DNA of 41,488 bases from assembly GCA_029219385.1 (NCBI GenBank), contig JAQXTH010000058.1, forward strand, positions 1 to 41,488, read 5' to 3'. Shown piece by piece: positions 17,031 through 25,464 of this stretch. A model generated the notes under the pieces. The model searched no databases, had not been told where the DNA came from, and saw only the letters and a program-made list of their open reading frames with translations. Positions within the stretch are counted from its first letter, which is position 1; each line of letters starts with the position of its first letter. Position numbers and translations under genes: made by a program. The stretch is from Prevotellaceae bacterium. GTDB taxonomy: Bacteria > Bacteroidota > Bacteroidia > Bacteroidales > Bacteroidaceae.

Positions 17031-17062
17031 AGCAATCGGCAAGGAAAAGTCGGTTGCTTTTT
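17031..17062 (+). terminator. Terminator of the small secreted gene
   Basis: A 10-bp stem (AGCAATCGGC with GTCGGTTGCT, two wobble pairs) has an 8-nt loop and is followed by five T. It lies 38 bp after the stop. Confidence 0.8.
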
Positions 17063-17103
17063 GTGTTTATAAATAGTCTAACTCTCTATAGTCGCAAACA
17101 GAA

Positions 17104-17652
17104 ATGGCTCAATATCCGTCAGACAAAGATTTGGTGATAATGCTCAAAGACCCCGCCATGCGTCGCAAGGCGTTTGAGCAGATGGTGGCCAAATATAGTT
17201 CGCGACTTTATTGGCAGATACGCCACGTCGTGGTCTACCACGACGATGCCGACGATGTTTTGCAAAACACATTTCTCAAGGCATGGGGCGGTCTCGACAC
17301 TTTCAGGGGCGAGGCGATGTTGTCAACATGGCTCTATCGCATTGCTGCCAACGAGAGTTTTGCTTTTTTGCAGCGCAAGAATGACACGCTGAGCCTTGAC
17401 GACCCTGAGGCGGCAGTGGGTGGCATGGTCGACAACGACCCTTATTTTGATGGCGACGAGGCCGACAATAAACTCAAAAGGGCAGTGCTGGCCTTGCCTC
17501 CGCGACAGCGCATGGTTTTCTCCATGAAATACTACGACGGACTGAAATATGAGGAAATGGCCCGGCGGCTCGAAACGTCAGAGGGGTCGCTCAAGGCATC
17601 ATATCATATAGCAGTGAAAAAAATAGAAGAATTTTTTAGAGACAACGATTAA
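17104..17652 (+). CDS. ECF-type RNA polymerase sigma factor
   Basis: This is a 182-residue sigma-70 family ECF factor. Region 2 is visible as DDADDVLQNTFLKAWGGLDT with STWLYRIAANESFAFL. Region 4 is LPPRQRMVFSMKYYDGLKYE, ending with EGSLKASYHIAVKKIEEFF for -35 recognition. It starts an operon with a membrane protein (17774) and a Spy/CpxP-like periplasmic protein (18221), an arrangement typical of envelope-stress sigma systems. The intergenic region after it (about 120 bp) contains the first copy of an about 80-bp repeat also found after the third gene. Confidence 0.93.
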   Translation: MAQYPSDKDLVIMLKDPAMRRKAFEQMVAKYSSRLYWQIRHVVVYHDDADDVLQNTFLKAWGGLDTFRGEAMLSTWLYRIAANESFAFLQRKNDTLSLDDPEAAVGGMVDNDPYFDGDEADNKLKRAVLALPPRQRMVFSMKYYDGLKYEEMARRLETSEGSLKASYHIAVKKIEEFFRDND

Positions 17653-17687
17653 ACCTTATGTGACTTTTATTGTCTAACATACAGAAC

Positions 17688-17768
17688 GTTTTCGATAAGC
17701 TCAATGAGCAAAAAACCAAGCTTGCTTGAGTCTTGCCATGGTGAGAAAACGCAGCTTTTAAGAAGAAT
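17688..17768 (+). repeat. Intergenic repeat, copy A
   Basis: About 80 bp lying between the sigma factor and the membrane protein gene. Most of it matches copy B at 18706-18784, including an exact 19-nt core, TGCCATGGTGAGAAAACGC (17734-17752), and a shared AAGAAGAAT at the end. A hairpin can form before the core (GCAAAA... with ...TCTTGC). The equivalent stem in copy B has different bases but still pairs. The core contains ATG GTG AGA AAA CGC, which in this copy opens a 7-codon frame. Confidence 0.75.
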
Positions 17769-17773
17769 ATAAT

Positions 17774-18193
17774 ATGGACAAATTCAATTCAGACAACCAC
17801 ACATTTGGCCGCGACCCGTTTAAAGTGCCTGAGGGCTATTTTGACAATTTCGCGAGCAGGCTGATGGAGCGCATTCCTCAAGAGCAGCCTTCGGTTGAAT
17901 TGCCTTGCAAAGTGTCGTGGTGGAGGAGCGAAAAGTTTGCCAAGGTGAAGCCCTATCTTTATCTTGCGGCAACGTTTTGTGGCTTCTATTTCGGAATGTG
18001 GGTATATAATTATCAGAAGAATCTCTATGCCGAGCGCAACAAGGTGGCTGCTGTGGAACACGTCAACGATTCGGAGAGGACCATCGGCAGTGCTGACACC
18101 CAAGATGATTATGATGACTATGTGAACGACGCTTGCGACTATATGATGACCGACAGTCACGATATTATAGCCTGTCTCGTTGAAAATGAATGA
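17774..18193 (+). CDS. Single-pass membrane protein, putative anti-sigma partner
   Basis: The 139-residue product opens with DPFKVPEGYFDNFASRLMER (residues about 14-33), a conserved motif that I associate with membrane proteins next to ECF sigma genes in Bacteroidetes. One transmembrane helix lies at about residues 58-78 (LYLAATFCGFYFGMWVY). The C-terminal part is very acidic (DTQDDYDDYVNDACDYMMTD) and would be periplasmic. Position between an ECF factor and a Spy-like protein suggests an anti-sigma or sensor role. No catalytic motif is seen. Confidence 0.7.
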   Translation: MDKFNSDNHTFGRDPFKVPEGYFDNFASRLMERIPQEQPSVELPCKVSWWRSEKFAKVKPYLYLAATFCGFYFGMWVYNYQKNLYAERNKVAAVEHVNDSERTIGSADTQDDYDDYVNDACDYMMTDSHDIIACLVENE

Positions 18194-18220
18194 TATAAAT
18201 CTGAAAAAATATATATTACG

Positions 18221-18700
18221 ATGAAAATAAAAAAACAAATAGGGCTTTTCGTGGCAATGTTGCTTTTGTGGACGTTGGCAGCGTCGGCACAGTCTGACCA
18301 AGGGCGCAGACATCGTTTTTCGCCCGAGGAGTATGTGCAAAAAGCTAAAACCTACATCATTCGCGAGGCGGGACTTACGCCGACCGAGGCTGCCGCATTT
18401 TTTCCGCTTTATCACAAGATGAAGGATCAACAGCGCAAACTGAGTCGCGAGGTCGGCAACCTCATGCGCGATGCGTGGCGTGGCAATCTAAGCGAAGAGG
18501 AGAGCCTCGTTTTGCTCAACACCTTGCGCGACAAAGAAGAAGACATCTTGGAACTTGAAGAAAAATATCAGAAAAAGTTTCTGAAGATTGTTCCGGCCTC
18601 TAAATTACTTAAAGTGAAAATTGCCGAAAAGAAATTTGAGCGTAAAATGCTGAGCGAGATGGCTTGTGGGCCGCGCGGAAAGAAAAAAGGCAACAATTAG
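18221..18700 (+). CDS. Spy/CpxP-like periplasmic protein
   Basis: The 159-residue product has a signal peptide cleaved near AASAQSDQG. The mature part is entirely helical and charged, with GLTPTEAAAFFPLYHKMKDQ and a long LRDKEEDILELEEKYQKKFL helix. This resembles the Spy/CpxP/ZraP class, periplasmic chaperones or stress sensors with antiparallel helices. It is third in a sigma, membrane protein, Spy-like operon and is probably a target of that sigma factor and part of envelope-stress feedback. The C-terminus is basic (GPRGKKKGNN). No LTxxQ motif is exact, so the assignment rests on architecture and context. Confidence 0.72.
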   Translation: MKIKKQIGLFVAMLLLWTLAASAQSDQGRRHRFSPEEYVQKAKTYIIREAGLTPTEAAAFFPLYHKMKDQQRKLSREVGNLMRDAWRGNLSEEESLVLLNTLRDKEEDILELEEKYQKKFLKIVPASKLLKVKIAEKKFERKMLSEMACGPRGKKKGNN

Positions 18701-18705
18701 TAGAA

Positions 18706-18784
18706 GTTTTCGTTAAACTAATTGAGCAGAGACAAGTTTGTTTGAGCTCTGCCATGGTGAGAAAACGCAACAAACAAGAAGAAT
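18706..18784 (+). repeat. Intergenic repeat, copy B
   Basis: This is the partner of the repeat at 17688-17768, beginning 6 bp after the Spy-like gene stop. It has the same 19-nt core (18750-18768) and the same tail AAGAAGAAT. The hairpin before the core is GCAGAG with CTCTGC, showing base changes on both sides relative to copy A. The ATG in the core opens a frame of 47 codons starting MVRKRNKQEESTKP, which runs through the terminator and is probably not translated in full. Confidence 0.75.
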
Positions 18785-18845
18785 CAACCAAACCTATGTT
18801 TGATATTCCCAATTTTATAGGAAAAAACACTCTCTTTCAATTGAG

Positions 18846-18879
18846 TCCGTTTTGCTGTGAAGCAAAGCGGATTTTTTTT
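18846..18879 (+). terminator. Terminator of the sigma/Spy operon
   Basis: An 11-bp stem (TCCGTTTTGCT with AGCAAAGCGGA) has a 4-nt loop and is followed by eight T. It ends the transcript that carries repeat copy B. The following 270 bp to valS hold a short imperfect direct repeat (AATGCTATAATT, twice between 18910 and 18950) and no gene. Confidence 0.88.
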
Positions 18880-19124
18880 GTTTATTGCTGCCTGTGACCC
18901 AATACGAATGAGCAATGCTATAATTTATAATAGATAATGCTATAATTGATGATAGATGATATATCATTCTTTATTGCAATTTTCACAACTCGCGTTGTAA
19001 AATCGAGGTTCTGTGAAAATGTTTCGGTGCGTGTAGTTCGCAGGGCATGGTTATGATAAAGTCAAAAAACATTTTGATGTGAATTATTATAGGTTCAAGC
19101 CGTATTTTATGAGCGAAAAAGTGC

Positions 19125-19132
19125 TAATTTTG
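19125..19132 (+). promoter_or_regulatory. Candidate -7 element for valS
   Basis: TAATTTTG matches TAnnTTTG, 28 bp before the valS ATG. The -33 position reads TTTT rather than TTTG, so the promoter is only partly supported. Confidence 0.45.
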
Positions 19133-19159
19133 CAGTTAAAATAAACAGATTAAAGAAAA

Positions 19160-21865
19160 ATGGAGTTAGCAAGTAAATACAATCCCTCAGAAGTGGAGGG
19201 GAAATGGTATGAATATTGGTTAAACAACAAATTGTTTAGTTCTAAACCCGATGGTCGTGAGCCATATACAATCGTAATTCCGCCACCCAACGTGACGGGA
19301 GTGTTACACATGGGCCACATGCTCAACAACACCATTCAGGATATACTCGTGCGCAAGGCGCGTATTGACGGCAAAAATGCCTGCTGGGTGCCGGGTACCG
19401 ACCATGCTTCCATTGCCACCGAGGCCAAGGTGGTGAATCGTCTCGCAGAGCAGGGCATAAAGAAGCGCGACCTCACCCGCGAGCAGTTTCTCAAGCACGC
19501 GTGGGATTGGACCGACGAGCACGGTGGCATAATACTCAAGCAGTTGCGTCGCCTCGGGGCAAGTTGTGACTGGGATCGCACGGCTTTCACCATGGACGAG
19601 GTGCGCAGCGAGAGCGTCATCAAGGTGTTTGTAGACCTCTATCGCAAGGGACTTATTTATCGCGGACTCCGCATGGTGAACTGGGACCCCAAGGCCCAGA
19701 CCGTGCTCTCGACAGAAGAGGTGATCTATCGCGACGAAAAGAGCAAACTCTATTATCTTAAATATTATGTGGCCGATGCTGAAGAAAATCCCGTTGTGCC
19801 GACCGGCGAAGAGGGCGAGGTGATACATCGCGACGACATGGGCTGCTATGCAGTGGTGGCCACCACTCGTCCCGAGACAATCATGGGCGACACTGCCATG
19901 TGTATCAATCCCAAAGACCCCAAAAACCGTTGGCTGTCGGGCCACAAGGTCAGAGTGCCGTTGGTGGGCAGAGTGATACCCGTAATTGAAGACCGCTATG
20001 TTGATATTGAGTTTGGAACAGGCTGTCTCAAGGTCACTCCCGCCCATGATGTCAACGACTATGCCCTGGGCAAGACACACAACCTTGAAACTATCGACAT
20101 ATTCAATCCCGATGCAACCATCAGCGAGGCCGCCGGCCTCTATGTGGGCATGGACCGCATGGACGTGCGCAAACAGATTGCCATTGACCTCGGCGAGGCA
20201 GGATTGCTCGAAAAGGTCGAGGATTATGAAAACAAGGTGGGCTATTCGGAGCGCAACCAAGACACAGCCGTCGAACCTCGTCTTTGCAAGCAGTGGTTCC
20301 TGTCGATGAAACATTTTGCCGACATTGCGTTGCCACCCGTTTTGGAGGGTAAAATAAAGTTTTATCCCACAAAATATGTCACGACCTATCGCAATTGGCT
20401 CGAAAACATACAAGACTGGTGTATCAGCCGACAATTGTGGTGGGGGCATCGCATTCCTGCCTATTTCCTGCCTGTGGCAGAGGGAGAAGAAGAAAAATTT
20501 GTTGTGGCTCTCACGCCCGAAGAGGCTCTCGAAGAGGCACACAAGATTGAAGGCTGCGAAAATATCACCATCGACCAGTTGCAACGCGATGAAGACGCGC
20601 TCGACACATGGTTCTCTTCTTGGCTGTGGCCTGTTTCGCTCTTCGATGGCATCAATAATCCCGGCAACGATGAAATAAAATACTACTATCCCACCTCCGA
20701 CCTTGTTACGGGCCCCGACATCATATTCTTCTGGGTGGCACGCATGATCATGGCAGGCGAGGAATATATGCACGACGTGCCTTTCCGTAATGTTTACTTC
20801 ACCGGCATTGTGCGCGATGAGATAGGCCGCAAGATGTCTAAGTCGCTCGGCAACTCGCCCGACCCCTTGGCATTGATAGACAAGTATGGAGCCGACGGAG
20901 TGCGCATGGGTATGCTGTTGGCTGCTCCCGCAGGTAACGACATTCTCTTTGCCGAGAGCCTTTGCGAGCAGGGGCGTAATTTCTGCAACAAGATATGGAA
21001 TGCTTTCCGTCTTGTGGAGGGTTGGCAGACAGCCGAATTGCCCCAACCCGAGGTGAATGCAACGGCCATACGATGGTTTGACGCCAAGTTAAAGGCTGCC
21101 GTGGCAGAAATCGACGACCTCTATTCAAAATATAGGCTCAACGAAGTGTTGATGACTATCTTCAAACTTTTCACCGATGAATTCTCCGGCTGGTATCTTG
21201 AAATGGTTAAACCTACCTATCAGCAACCTATCGACAGCGCAACCTACGAGGCCACTCTTGCTTTCTTCGACAAGTTGCTCAAGGTGATACATCCTTTTAT
21301 GCCTTTCATCACCGAGGAGTTGTGGCAACACATCTATGAGCGTCGTGACGGTGAGAGTATCATGGTCAGCACTCTTAAAGAAGAACTGCCCACTGAGGCC
21401 GACAAACAACTCATTGCAGATTTTGAAACAGTCAAGAAAATTGTGGCAGGTGTGCGCGCAGTGCGCAATCAGAAAAACATTGCGCCCAAAGAACCACTCA
21501 CACTTGTGGCATTGGGTAGCAACGCTTGGGCAGCCTACGATCGTGTGGTAGTCAAGATGTCTAATCTCTCGTCGATCGACGAGAGCACATCGAGCCCCGA
21601 TGGTGCCATCAAATTTATGGTCGGCACGGCCGAATATGCAGTGCCTGTGGGCAGTCTCATTGACGTGGAGGCCGAAATTAAGAAACAAGAGGCCGAACTG
21701 AAGCATCTCGAGGGTTTCTTGGTTGGCATCAAGAAGAAATTGTCAAACGAACGTTTTGTTGCCAATGCTCCGGCTCAGGTTGTGGAACTTGAGCGCAAGA
21801 AGCAGACCGACACCGAGTCTAAGATTGCCGCCATAAAGGAGACGCTTGCCACATTGAAGAAATAA
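19160..21865 (+). CDS. valS: Valine--tRNA ligase
   Basis: This class I aminoacyl-tRNA synthetase charges tRNA-Val and edits threonine. It is 901 residues, close to the family length. The nucleotide-binding signatures are HMGH at residues 50-53 (in [14 protein letters not shown]) and KMSKS at 558-562 (in [14 protein letters not shown]). The editing domain includes the conserved [12 protein letters not shown]. The tRNA-binding helical domain follows, and a C-terminal coiled coil ([20 protein letters not shown]) closes the protein. It is followed by mazG 27 nt later, so the two form an operon. The organisation is typical and nothing is missing. Confidence 0.97.
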   Translation: MELASKYNPSEVEGKWYEYWLNNKLFSSKPDGREPYTIVIPPPNVTGVLHMGHMLNNTIQDILVRKARIDGKNACWVPGTDHASIATEAKVVNRLAEQGIKKRDLTREQFLKHAWDWTDEHGGIILKQLRRLGASCDWDRTAFTMDEVRSESVIKVFVDLYRKGLIYRGLRMVNWDPKAQTVLSTEEVIYRDEKSKLYYLKYYVADAEENPVVPTGEEGEVIHRDDMGCYAVVATTRPETIMGDTAMCINPKDPKNRWLSGHKVRVPLVGRVIPVIEDRYVDIEFGTGCLKVTPAHDVNDYALGKTHNLETIDIFNPDATISEAAGLYVGMDRMDVRKQIAIDLGEAGLLEKVEDYENKVGYSERNQDTAVEPRLCKQWFLSMKHFADIALPPVLEGKIKFYPTKYVTTYRNWLENIQDWCISRQLWWGHRIPAYFLPVAEGEEEKFVVALTPEEALEEAHKIEGCENITIDQLQRDEDALDTWFSSWLWPVSLFDGINNPGNDEIKYYYPTSDLVTGPDIIFFWVARMIMAGEEYMHDVPFRNVYFTGIVRDEIGRKMSKSLGNSPDPLALIDKYGADGVRMGMLLAAPAGNDILFAESLCEQGRNFCNKIWNAFRLVEGWQTAELPQPEVNATAIRWFDAKLKAAVAEIDDLYSKYRLNEVLMTIFKLFTDEFSGWYLEMVKPTYQQPIDSATYEATLAFFDKLLKVIHPFMPFITEELWQHIYERRDGESIMVSTLKEELPTEADKQLIADFETVKKIVAGVRAVRNQKNIAPKEPLTLVALGSNAWAAYDRVVVKMSNLSSIDESTSSPDGAIKFMVGTAEYAVPVGSLIDVEAEIKKQEAELKHLEGFLVGIKKKLSNERFVANAPAQVVELERKKQTDTESKIAAIKETLATLKK

Positions 21866-21892
21866 CAGAAACGCCTGAGACAGACTCTCGTT

Positions 21893-22690
21893 ATGACCAA
21901 TCGTGAAAAACAGTTGCAGGCTTTCGGCCGCTTGCTCGACATCTTGGCCGAGTTGCGTCAAAAATGTCCGTGGGACTCTAAGCAGACCAATCAAAGTCTG
22001 CGGCCCAATACCATAGAGGAGGTCTTTGAGTTGAGCGATGCACTTATGCGCGACGACAACAAGGAGATCTGCAAAGAGTTGGGCGACGTGTTGATGCACG
22101 TATGCTTCTATGCCATGTTTGGAGAGGAGAAAGGAAAGTTTGATTTGGCCGAGGTGTGTGACAGATTGTGTGATAAACTAATTTTTCGTCACCCCCATAT
22201 CTATGGCGACAGAAAAGATGTTTTGACAGCCGATGCCGTGGAGGACAGTTGGGAGCAAATCAAGCAAAAAGAGAAAGACGGCAACCGCAGTGTGCTCTCG
22301 GGAGTGCCCGACGCGCTCCCCTCGCTCATAAAGGCATATCGCATTCAAGACAAAGCACGCCATGTGGGTTTCGACTGGGACGAGCGTTCTATGGTTTGGG
22401 ACAAGGTGAAAGAGGAAATCAAGGAGTTTCAAACCGAGATAGACAATATGGACGCTGACAAAATGGAGGCGGAATTTGGCGATGTGATGTTCAGCCTCAT
22501 CAACGCAGCACGACTTTATCATATCAATCCCGATACGGCTTTGGAGCGTACCAATCGCAAGTTTATCTCCCGTTTCAATTATCTCGAACAACACACTCTG
22601 AAACAGGGGCGCAACCTAAAAGATATGACACTCGCCGAAATGGACGAGATTTGGGAAGAGGCCAAACGCAACGAGCGCGAAAAACAATAG
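21893..22690 (+). CDS. mazG: Nucleoside triphosphate pyrophosphohydrolase MazG
   Basis: MazG hydrolyses NTPs and dNTPs to monophosphates and pyrophosphate, limiting abnormal nucleotides and modulating ppGpp. The 265-residue length fits the two-domain form. The first MazG domain has CPWDSKQTNQSLRPNTIEE and ELGDVLMHVCF. The second has EEIKEF...EAEFGDVMFSLIN, with the metal-binding EExxE/ExxD pattern. It is co-transcribed with valS. The 3' end is unusual: the terminator stem uses the last eight or so codons, with the TAG stop inside the loop. Confidence 0.95.
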   Translation: MTNREKQLQAFGRLLDILAELRQKCPWDSKQTNQSLRPNTIEEVFELSDALMRDDNKEICKELGDVLMHVCFYAMFGEEKGKFDLAEVCDRLCDKLIFRHPHIYGDRKDVLTADAVEDSWEQIKQKEKDGNRSVLSGVPDALPSLIKAYRIQDKARHVGFDWDERSMVWDKVKEEIKEFQTEIDNMDADKMEAEFGDVMFSLINAARLYHINPDTALERTNRKFISRFNYLEQHTLKQGRNLKDMTLAEMDEIWEEAKRNEREKQ

Positions 22691-22716
22691 AGTTTTTGCG
22701 CTCGTTGCGTTTTTTT
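22664..22716 (+). terminator. valS-mazG terminator overlapping the mazG 3' end
   Basis: A 21-bp stem with one bulged base pairs 22664-22685 (inside mazG) with 22692-22712, leaving a 6-nt loop that contains the TAG stop. A T-run follows. Ribosomes reaching the stop would physically cover the left arm. Confidence 0.88.
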
Positions 22717-22774
22717 GTTGCGTGGTTTGAAAAACCGATGGTGGTAGCGACAGAAAAACGAATGGCAGTTTGGA

Positions 22775-23314
22775 TTATTGTCGGCCCAAGGTTAGCCTTA
22801 ATACTCTGATGGGGCGGTCGACCCCGTTGTATAGACTGTTGTCGAAACAGGTTTGTCCTGTGGGTTCAAAGCCACATTTCTCCATCACTCGTCCCGAAGC
22901 GGGATTGTCGGTGAAATGTCCGCTGATGAGAGATTTTATCGTGGTGTGTTTGCGCAAGTGGTCTATGAGCAGTGACAAGGCTTTTGTGCATAGTCCCTTG
23001 TTCCAATAGGGCTTCCCTATCCAGTAACCCACAACAGCTTCCCCCTCGCGAGCTGGCAATTTGCAATCACACGAGTCTCCATAGCCAATCGCACCGATAA
23101 TTTCCTCTGTGTCGGTCGAGACAATGGCCCAAGTTGTATCGTTCATAAACACAGACTTGATTATCTCGCGGCTTTCTTCCACCGATTGGTGAGGTGGCCA
23201 GCCGGCTCTCTGCCCTATGTCGGGGTCGGAGGCAAGTTTGAAGAGTTGTTGGTCGTCGGTTGTTTTCCAGCGACGCAAGACGATGTCATTGATTTCTTTT
23301 GAAAAAATAGTCAT
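22775..23314 (-). CDS. GNAT-family N-acetyltransferase (RimJ/RimL-like)
   Basis: This 179-residue protein transfers an acetyl group from acetyl-CoA to an amine. It has the RimJ/RimL-like opening NDIVLRRWKTTDDQQLFKLA, the acetyl-CoA-binding motif A region GYWIGKPYWNKGLCTKAL, and the motif B region NPASGRVMEKCGFEPTG typical of ribosomal-protein or small-molecule acetyltransferases. It is monocistronic on the minus strand, convergent with valS-mazG. A TAACTTTG -7 element lies on the minus strand about 77 bp upstream (23391-23398), without a clear -33. The substrate cannot be predicted. Confidence 0.9.
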   Translation of the reverse strand: MTIFSKEINDIVLRRWKTTDDQQLFKLASDPDIGQRAGWPPHQSVEESREIIKSVFMNDTTWAIVSTDTEEIIGAIGYGDSCDCKLPAREGEAVVGYWIGKPYWNKGLCTKALSLLIDHLRKHTTIKSLISGHFTDNPASGRVMEKCGFEPTGQTCFDNSLYNGVDRPIRVLRLTLGRQ

Positions 23315-23390
23315 GTCTGTGTGTTTGTTTTTGTGAAAGGGAGTGCTCGTGGCAGTTTGTCGGCCAACAGAGGAATGTGCTTTTATAATG

Positions 23391-23398
23391 CAAAGTTA
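23391..23398 (-). promoter_or_regulatory. Candidate -7 element for the GNAT gene
   Basis: The minus strand reads TAACTTTG, a perfect TAnnTTTG, 77 bp upstream of the GNAT start. No good -33 was seen. Confidence 0.45.
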
Positions 23399-23550
23399 GG
23401 GTTTAATTTCCTAAGCAGATGTCTGTTTTTGCACAATATTGAGGTGTGTCGGTATTTTAGAATAATAATTTGTTTTTTCCGGAAATCGTTTTGTTGAGTG
23501 TTTCCCAACGGCGTTGATGATTTTTTTAATATTAAAAGATTTAAAAAGTG

Positions 23551-23580
23551 TTGATATTAATGGATAATTGCTTACATTTG
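23551..23580 (+). promoter_or_regulatory. Promoter upstream of the signal-peptide relic and glycosyltransferase
   Basis: TTG 23551-23553 and TACATTTG 23573-23580 are separated by 19 bp. It is well placed to transcribe the short 23623 frame, the glycosyltransferase fusion and possibly the secreted protein at 25465. Confidence 0.7.
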
Positions 23581-23622
23581 CAAGGTAAACTATGCAAACA
23601 AGTTATAACAATACAGGATATC

Positions 23623-23770
23623 ATGAATAAAAAGTATTTCTCTGCGTTGTGCGCAGCCGTTTTTGCCGTGGGAGGGGTTGTTCCACAGGTGGCGGAAGCG
23701 GTGCCATATTTTGGTCGACAGTGGCTTGTATAGCATTAAGGTTGAAGATACCGACAAAACCGCTAAATAA
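23623..23770 (+). pseudogene. Remnant of a small secreted protein: signal peptide joined out of frame to a sorting-domain end
   Basis: ATG 23623 opens a 36-codon frame that is almost entirely a signal peptide (MNKKYFSALCAAVFAVGGVV, then cleavage near VAEA). It stops at TAG 23731-23733. In another frame the same DNA continues as VDSGLYSIKVEDTDKTAK and ends at TAA 23768-23770, which reads like the last strand of a C-terminal sorting domain (compare GVYLVKVGK in the 16666 gene). The most likely history is a deletion joining both ends of a secreted protein with a frameshift. A functional 36-residue peptide is possible but less likely. It still has a good promoter and may act as a leader for the next gene. 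Confidence 0.5.
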
Positions 23771-23876
23771 TATTTCTTATAAGTAACAACAGATAAAATC
23801 AAACAAAGTTTGTGTCGGCCCTGTGGGTTCGGATATGCGCTCGCAGGCCGTCACAATCTAAAAGCAGATAGAGAAA

Positions 23877-25433
23877 ATGTCGTCGCAGTTGACTTTTAGT
23901 TATGGCAAGGTTCTGACGCTCTGTATCACCGGGCGCAACAATGTGTTGTGTCTCAAACAGCAGTTGCAGCGGCTGGCATTGCTTGACCCCGGGGTGCTTG
24001 AACGTCTGGAAATTATCATCATCGACAATGATTCGACCGATGGCACTTCGACGGCGGTGAAACAGTTTGAGGGCAGAGTGCCTTTCACCTACGTTTGCAA
24101 CACCGACAACCTGAGCCGAGACAACAGTTTTACCTTCTCTCTCAACCAGGCGATTGCCGTGAGAAGCAAATATATATGGCTGCTCGATGCACGCAATGTC
24201 GTGAGGGTTGAGCATTTCGAGATGTTTCTCGATATGCTCGACAACAAGGAGTTCGGACTTGTTCACCTTGTGGGAGACGGTAAACATTCAAAGCCCTCTG
24301 CCACATACGTTGATATAGACGATTTTTTGAGTGCCGTGTCTTTGGGCATAATAGACACAAGCCGCAATCTGATACGCACCGACTACATTCGCGGTTATAA
24401 TCCGCGCGAGTTTGGGGCAGGCTCCGGCATTCCGGCCGTGCCGTTGTTGTTGCACGTTGCCCTCTCTGCCAAACAAAATGTGATGTATTATCCTCTCTTG
24501 TTTGATGATGCCCGGATAGATTTTATCGCTGAGTCGAGAGACCCTGTTCGCGCATACGCCAAAAACCTTCTTGCCGTCTACGATGCCTATGAAGACGAAA
24601 AACGCAGCGTGAGCATCTCGCCTGCCACGGTGATGAAAATCAAGTCTAAGGTGAGCGACTATCTCTTGCCCCTGATAATGCGTTTGTTTGTTTTGCGCAA
24701 GGGTGTGAAAGGACTTGAGGCCAAAGCGTGCAGGCAGACAATAAAGCAGGAACTGAGCTGGCGGCCGTTTGTCTCTGTGATGAAATGGTCTGTCTCGCCC
24801 AAGGTGTGGGGCAGGGTGTTTGGCGTGTTGGCAAAGGTGTTGCACAAAGTGCTCGTCTTTATCCTTGCGCTGATTACCATGCTCATTTGCAACGTGGTTG
24901 TCGCGAGGGCTTTTCGCAGTTTGAAAAACAGTCTCACCACCTATCGCTTCAGATACAGGGTGAAGACCGGAAAGCGGTGTCGCGTGGAGAGCCCCGTTGT
25001 GGTCGAGGGCAGAAATGTTCGCATTGGCACGGATTTCTCCGCAAAGCCCGGGCTGATTTTAGAGTGTGTGAACACCGGCAATTATACCCCAAAAATCATC
25101 GTTGGAGACTTTGTGAGCATTGAGCGCAATGTGAGGATTTCCGCCATACGCAATGTCACGATAGGCAATAACGTGATGATAGGGCAAGACGTGATAATCA
25201 CCGATTTCCAACAAGGCAAGACCGACACAGAGACACTCCATATTGTTCCGGCAGACCGTCAACCGGTCACGCGTGGCTCGGTCGTGATAGAAGACAATGT
25301 TATTATCGGGCCGCGAGCCGTCGTTCTGTCGGGAGTGACGATAGGCAAGGGTGCCGTGATTGGTGTCGGAGCCGTGGTGACGCGCGATGTGCCGCCTCTT
25401 GCGGTGGCAAAAGGTGTTCCTGCACGTTTTTAA
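23877..25433 (+). CDS. Two-domain protein: GT2-like glycosyltransferase fused to a hexapeptide-repeat acyltransferase
   Basis: The 518-residue product has an N-terminal GT-A/GT2-like domain (residues about 8-230), with TLCITGRNN, EIIIIDNDSTDGTST (D50 and D52 in the nucleotide-sugar binding region) and YIWLLDARNVV. A helical linker with a hydrophobic segment follows (VLVFILALITMLICNVVVA, about 322-340). The C-terminal left-handed beta-helix (about 375-518) has hexapeptide repeats such as VTIGNNVMIGQDVIITD and IIGPRAVVLSGVTIGKGAVI, ending VAKGVPARF, as in WcaF/LacA-type O-acetyltransferases. It could make and acetylate the same surface glycan. No other polysaccharide genes are adjacent. Confidence 0.8.
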   Translation: MSSQLTFSYGKVLTLCITGRNNVLCLKQQLQRLALLDPGVLERLEIIIIDNDSTDGTSTAVKQFEGRVPFTYVCNTDNLSRDNSFTFSLNQAIAVRSKYIWLLDARNVVRVEHFEMFLDMLDNKEFGLVHLVGDGKHSKPSATYVDIDDFLSAVSLGIIDTSRNLIRTDYIRGYNPREFGAGSGIPAVPLLLHVALSAKQNVMYYPLLFDDARIDFIAESRDPVRAYAKNLLAVYDAYEDEKRSVSISPATVMKIKSKVSDYLLPLIMRLFVLRKGVKGLEAKACRQTIKQELSWRPFVSVMKWSVSPKVWGRVFGVLAKVLHKVLVFILALITMLICNVVVARAFRSLKNSLTTYRFRYRVKTGKRCRVESPVVVEGRNVRIGTDFSAKPGLILECVNTGNYTPKIIVGDFVSIERNVRISAIRNVTIGNNVMIGQDVIITDFQQGKTDTETLHIVPADRQPVTRGSVVIEDNVIIGPRAVVLSGVTIGKGAVIGVGAVVTRDVPPLAVAKGVPARF

Positions 25434-25464
25434 TAGAAAAAATACTAATATAAAAAATACCATT

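Noticed and set aside
18754..18897. 47-codon frame starting MVRKRNKQEE in repeat copy B
   Set aside because: It runs through the terminator hairpin and the matching frame in copy A stops after seven codons, so it is not a conserved protein.
11161..19160. tRNA or rRNA genes between operons
   Set aside because: I looked for cloverleaf-like pairs with TTCGANTC arms and rRNA anchors and found none.
19304..21046. 580-codon minus-strand frame opposite valS
   Set aside because: It is long only because valS codon usage avoids stops in that frame; it has no promoter or known motif and valS is certain.
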